A stretch of DNA of 64,000 nucleotides. Source: Myxocyprinus asiaticus (taxonomy: Eukaryota; Chordata; Actinopteri; Cypriniformes; Catostomidae). Where the stretch lies: assembly GCF_019703515.2 (NCBI RefSeq), contig NC_059347.1:20916001-20980000 (forward strand), given 5' to 3'. Below, piece after piece: positions 62,901 to 64,000 of this stretch. Below the pieces are notes generated by a model that saw only the letters and a program-made list of their open reading frames with translations, had not been told where the DNA came from and made no database searches. The translations under genes were made by a program, and so were the position numbers. Numbering within the stretch: the stretch's first letter is position 1; each line of letters opens with the position of its first letter.

Positions 62901-63936
62901 GTTACCTGGTAGATAACTTCACTCCTTCAAGCAGTGAACGTAAGTAACCTGTTGCATGCAAACAATCTATACAGCTCTGCTCGGACACCTATGCATGATA
63001 AAATTATCACAGATTTTCTTCATTGTAGGAAACTTGATCTCACATATCTTCAGAGAAAATGAAGTGTGCCGAGATGCAGAGTGGGAGAGATATTTCAGTT
63101 ACACCAATATTGATGTGCCAGACATCTACTCTGGCCCACGGCTAACCTTTCCACTGGATATGGATCAAGCTGCTGATCTTGTAGAGGCTTTTAAAAACAA
63201 ACAAGTAGGTGCTCCAAGATGATGCTCTAAATATGTGTTTCAGGTATGACTAGTATGTTGTATATTGATCAGGTACTGTAGATCTTAGCTTTTTTAACAC
63301 TGGATGATGTAAAATCACATAACAAAGTCTTAAAAAATAAAATACAAAATTGACCCTTTTGATACACATGGTCTTTAACCATGTGTACTTCTGGTTTCTC
63401 CAAGCAGCAGCTTCACTCTCGTTACGTTCTTCAGCTTCTTCTGGAAACATGGAAGTTGCTCCGAGTGTTGCCAAATATCAACCGAGTCTCTACATGCCAT
63501 AGCAAAGAAATCACAATTTGTGGTGAGTGTCTGACACATTCTTTTAACTTTTCTATTGTAAATCTACATCTGTTACAATAAAACAGATAGTGCCCATACT
63601 AAAAATAAAAAGGACTTTATTACAGGTGATTTACATGGACAATTAGAGGACTTGCTACTAATATTTTACAAGGTGCGTTTTAACACTGTAATGTGTTAGT
63701 GTGACAATGTCTTTAAATGAACCTAAGCCAGATGTATGGACTATTTATTCTTCCACTGAATTCTTCCAGAATGGAATGCCATCACTGGAGAAACCCTACG
63801 TTTTCAATGGAGACTATGTGGACAGAGGCAAAGATTCTATAGAGATTCTCCTCATATTGTTTGCTTTCCTACTTGTGCATCCTGGAGATGTTTACCTTAA
63901 TCGAGGAAACCATGAAGACCATATAATTAACCTGAG
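59991..63936 (+). CDS. ppef2: PPEF2-like Ser/Thr protein phosphatase with EF-hands, first 7 coding exons (3' truncated by window)
   Basis: A PPP-family metallophosphatase of the rdgC/PPEF type; vertebrate PPEF2 is mainly retinal. Exons: 59991-60042, 62612-62739, 62885-62939, 63029-63204, 63408-63522, 63626-63672, 63770-63936. All are GT-AG with matching phases, giving 246 codons plus two bases. MGCGVTK at the N-terminus suits myristoylation and palmitoylation. An IQ calmodulin-binding motif is at residues 20-40 ([20 protein letters not shown]). Catalytic motifs are GDLHG (176-180), GDYVDRG (205-211) and GNHED (237-241). The rest of the phosphatase domain and the C-terminal EF-hands lie beyond 64000. 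The IQ region and PNINRVSTC favour PPEF2 over PPEF1. Intron 1 (2.6 kb) holds a SINE relic and two MITEs. No lesion was seen. Confidence 0.92.
60256..60357 (+). mobile_element. Internally deleted copy of the long tRNA-derived SINE
   Basis: The head gggcctgggtagctcagcga through gagttcgaat is joined directly to the 3' end tactaagtagtgggaattgg and gcattccaaattgg. About 320 bases of the body seen at 23560-24014 are missing. It lies in intron 1 of the PPEF2-like gene. Confidence 0.85.
60627..60973. mobile_element. Inverted-repeat element, 'aaggtgaagtgtgtaatttt' ends
   Basis: The left end aaaggtgaagtgtgtaattt is mirrored by aaagttacacacttcagctt at the right. No coding sequence. It abuts the next inverted-repeat element head to tail, sharing the ttaaa at their border. 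Confidence 0.75.
60971..61595. mobile_element. 'aaaggaatgttcc' family inverted-repeat element, complete
   Basis: The left end ttaaaggaatgttccgggtt and the mirrored right end cagaatattcctttaa enclose long matching arms (gacttgtccctccttttctt and its complement near 61495-61510). TTAA occurs at both borders (60971-60974 and 61592-61595). It is a full-length reference for the interrupted copy at 31272-33538. Confidence 0.85.
61935..62085 (+). repeat. Fragment of a common fish interspersed repeat in ppef2 intron 1
   Basis: The pieces gctgtatccaaagtgcttaa, catggcaagggcacattggt and gtttgaaccggcaact match the general form of a dispersed fish repeat also seen at 10340-10410. The small open frame across it is not a gene. 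Confidence 0.55.
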
Positions 63937-64000
63937 GTAATGGAAATGTGCTGAACACATGCACTCAGTCACAAATTAAGATGTTCTTAAAATTTATAAT

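Overview
The window looks like nuclear DNA of a teleost, probably a cypriniform (carp-like) fish. The evidence is spliced genes with vertebrate GT-AG introns and long TA and CA microsatellites. It also carries a dense load of Tc1-like transposons (including Sleeping Beauty-like remains), L2 and CR1/Rex1-like LINEs, long tRNA-derived SINEs, and many short inverted-repeat elements whose ends read 'agggatagttcaccca' or 'aaaggaatattcc'. Species cannot be fixed from the sequence alone.

Layout, left to right. (1) 45-137: last exon of a HINT2-like histidine-triad gene on +, with a one-base frame disturbance in an A7 run. (2) 6626-20478: a complete 14-exon bubblegum-type acyl-CoA synthetase (ACSBG2-like, 726 codons) on +. 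Its introns hold an L2 LINE, a SINE inside that LINE, and another SINE whose target-site duplication copies the exon 13 splice donor. (3) 20.5-29.5 kb: 3'UTR, then repeats including a solo-LTR-like unit and a long palindrome. (4) 29577-33722: a broken four-exon copy of a BLVRB-like NAD(P)H-binding reductase on -, with stops, a frameshift and a SINE in its third exon. (5) 37802-42904: the intact four-exon paralogue (219 codons) on -. A Tc1 element with an almost complete transposase lies in its first intron, and an NRF1-type palindrome lies about 0.5 kb upstream. (6) 43.5-58 kb: repeats. These are an internally deleted Tc1 transposase, a 3.6 kb inverted-repeat element built from alternating ACTAGT and GATATC motifs, a frameshifted CR1/Rex1-like LINE and another Tc1 relic. 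(7) 59991-63936: the first seven coding exons of a PPEF2-like calcium-regulated Ser/Thr phosphatase on +, running off the right edge.

The four host genes act in unrelated processes: nucleotide phosphoramidate hydrolysis, fatty-acid activation, NAD(P)H-dependent reduction and photoreceptor-type phosphatase signalling. Nothing suggests a shared operon-like function. Most of the unusual structure comes from transposable elements and from a local gene duplication followed by decay. I did not see a CRISPR array, an rRNA gene, a free-standing tRNA gene or a clearly new enzymatic system. Exon boundaries were set by hand from splice consensus and reading-frame continuity.
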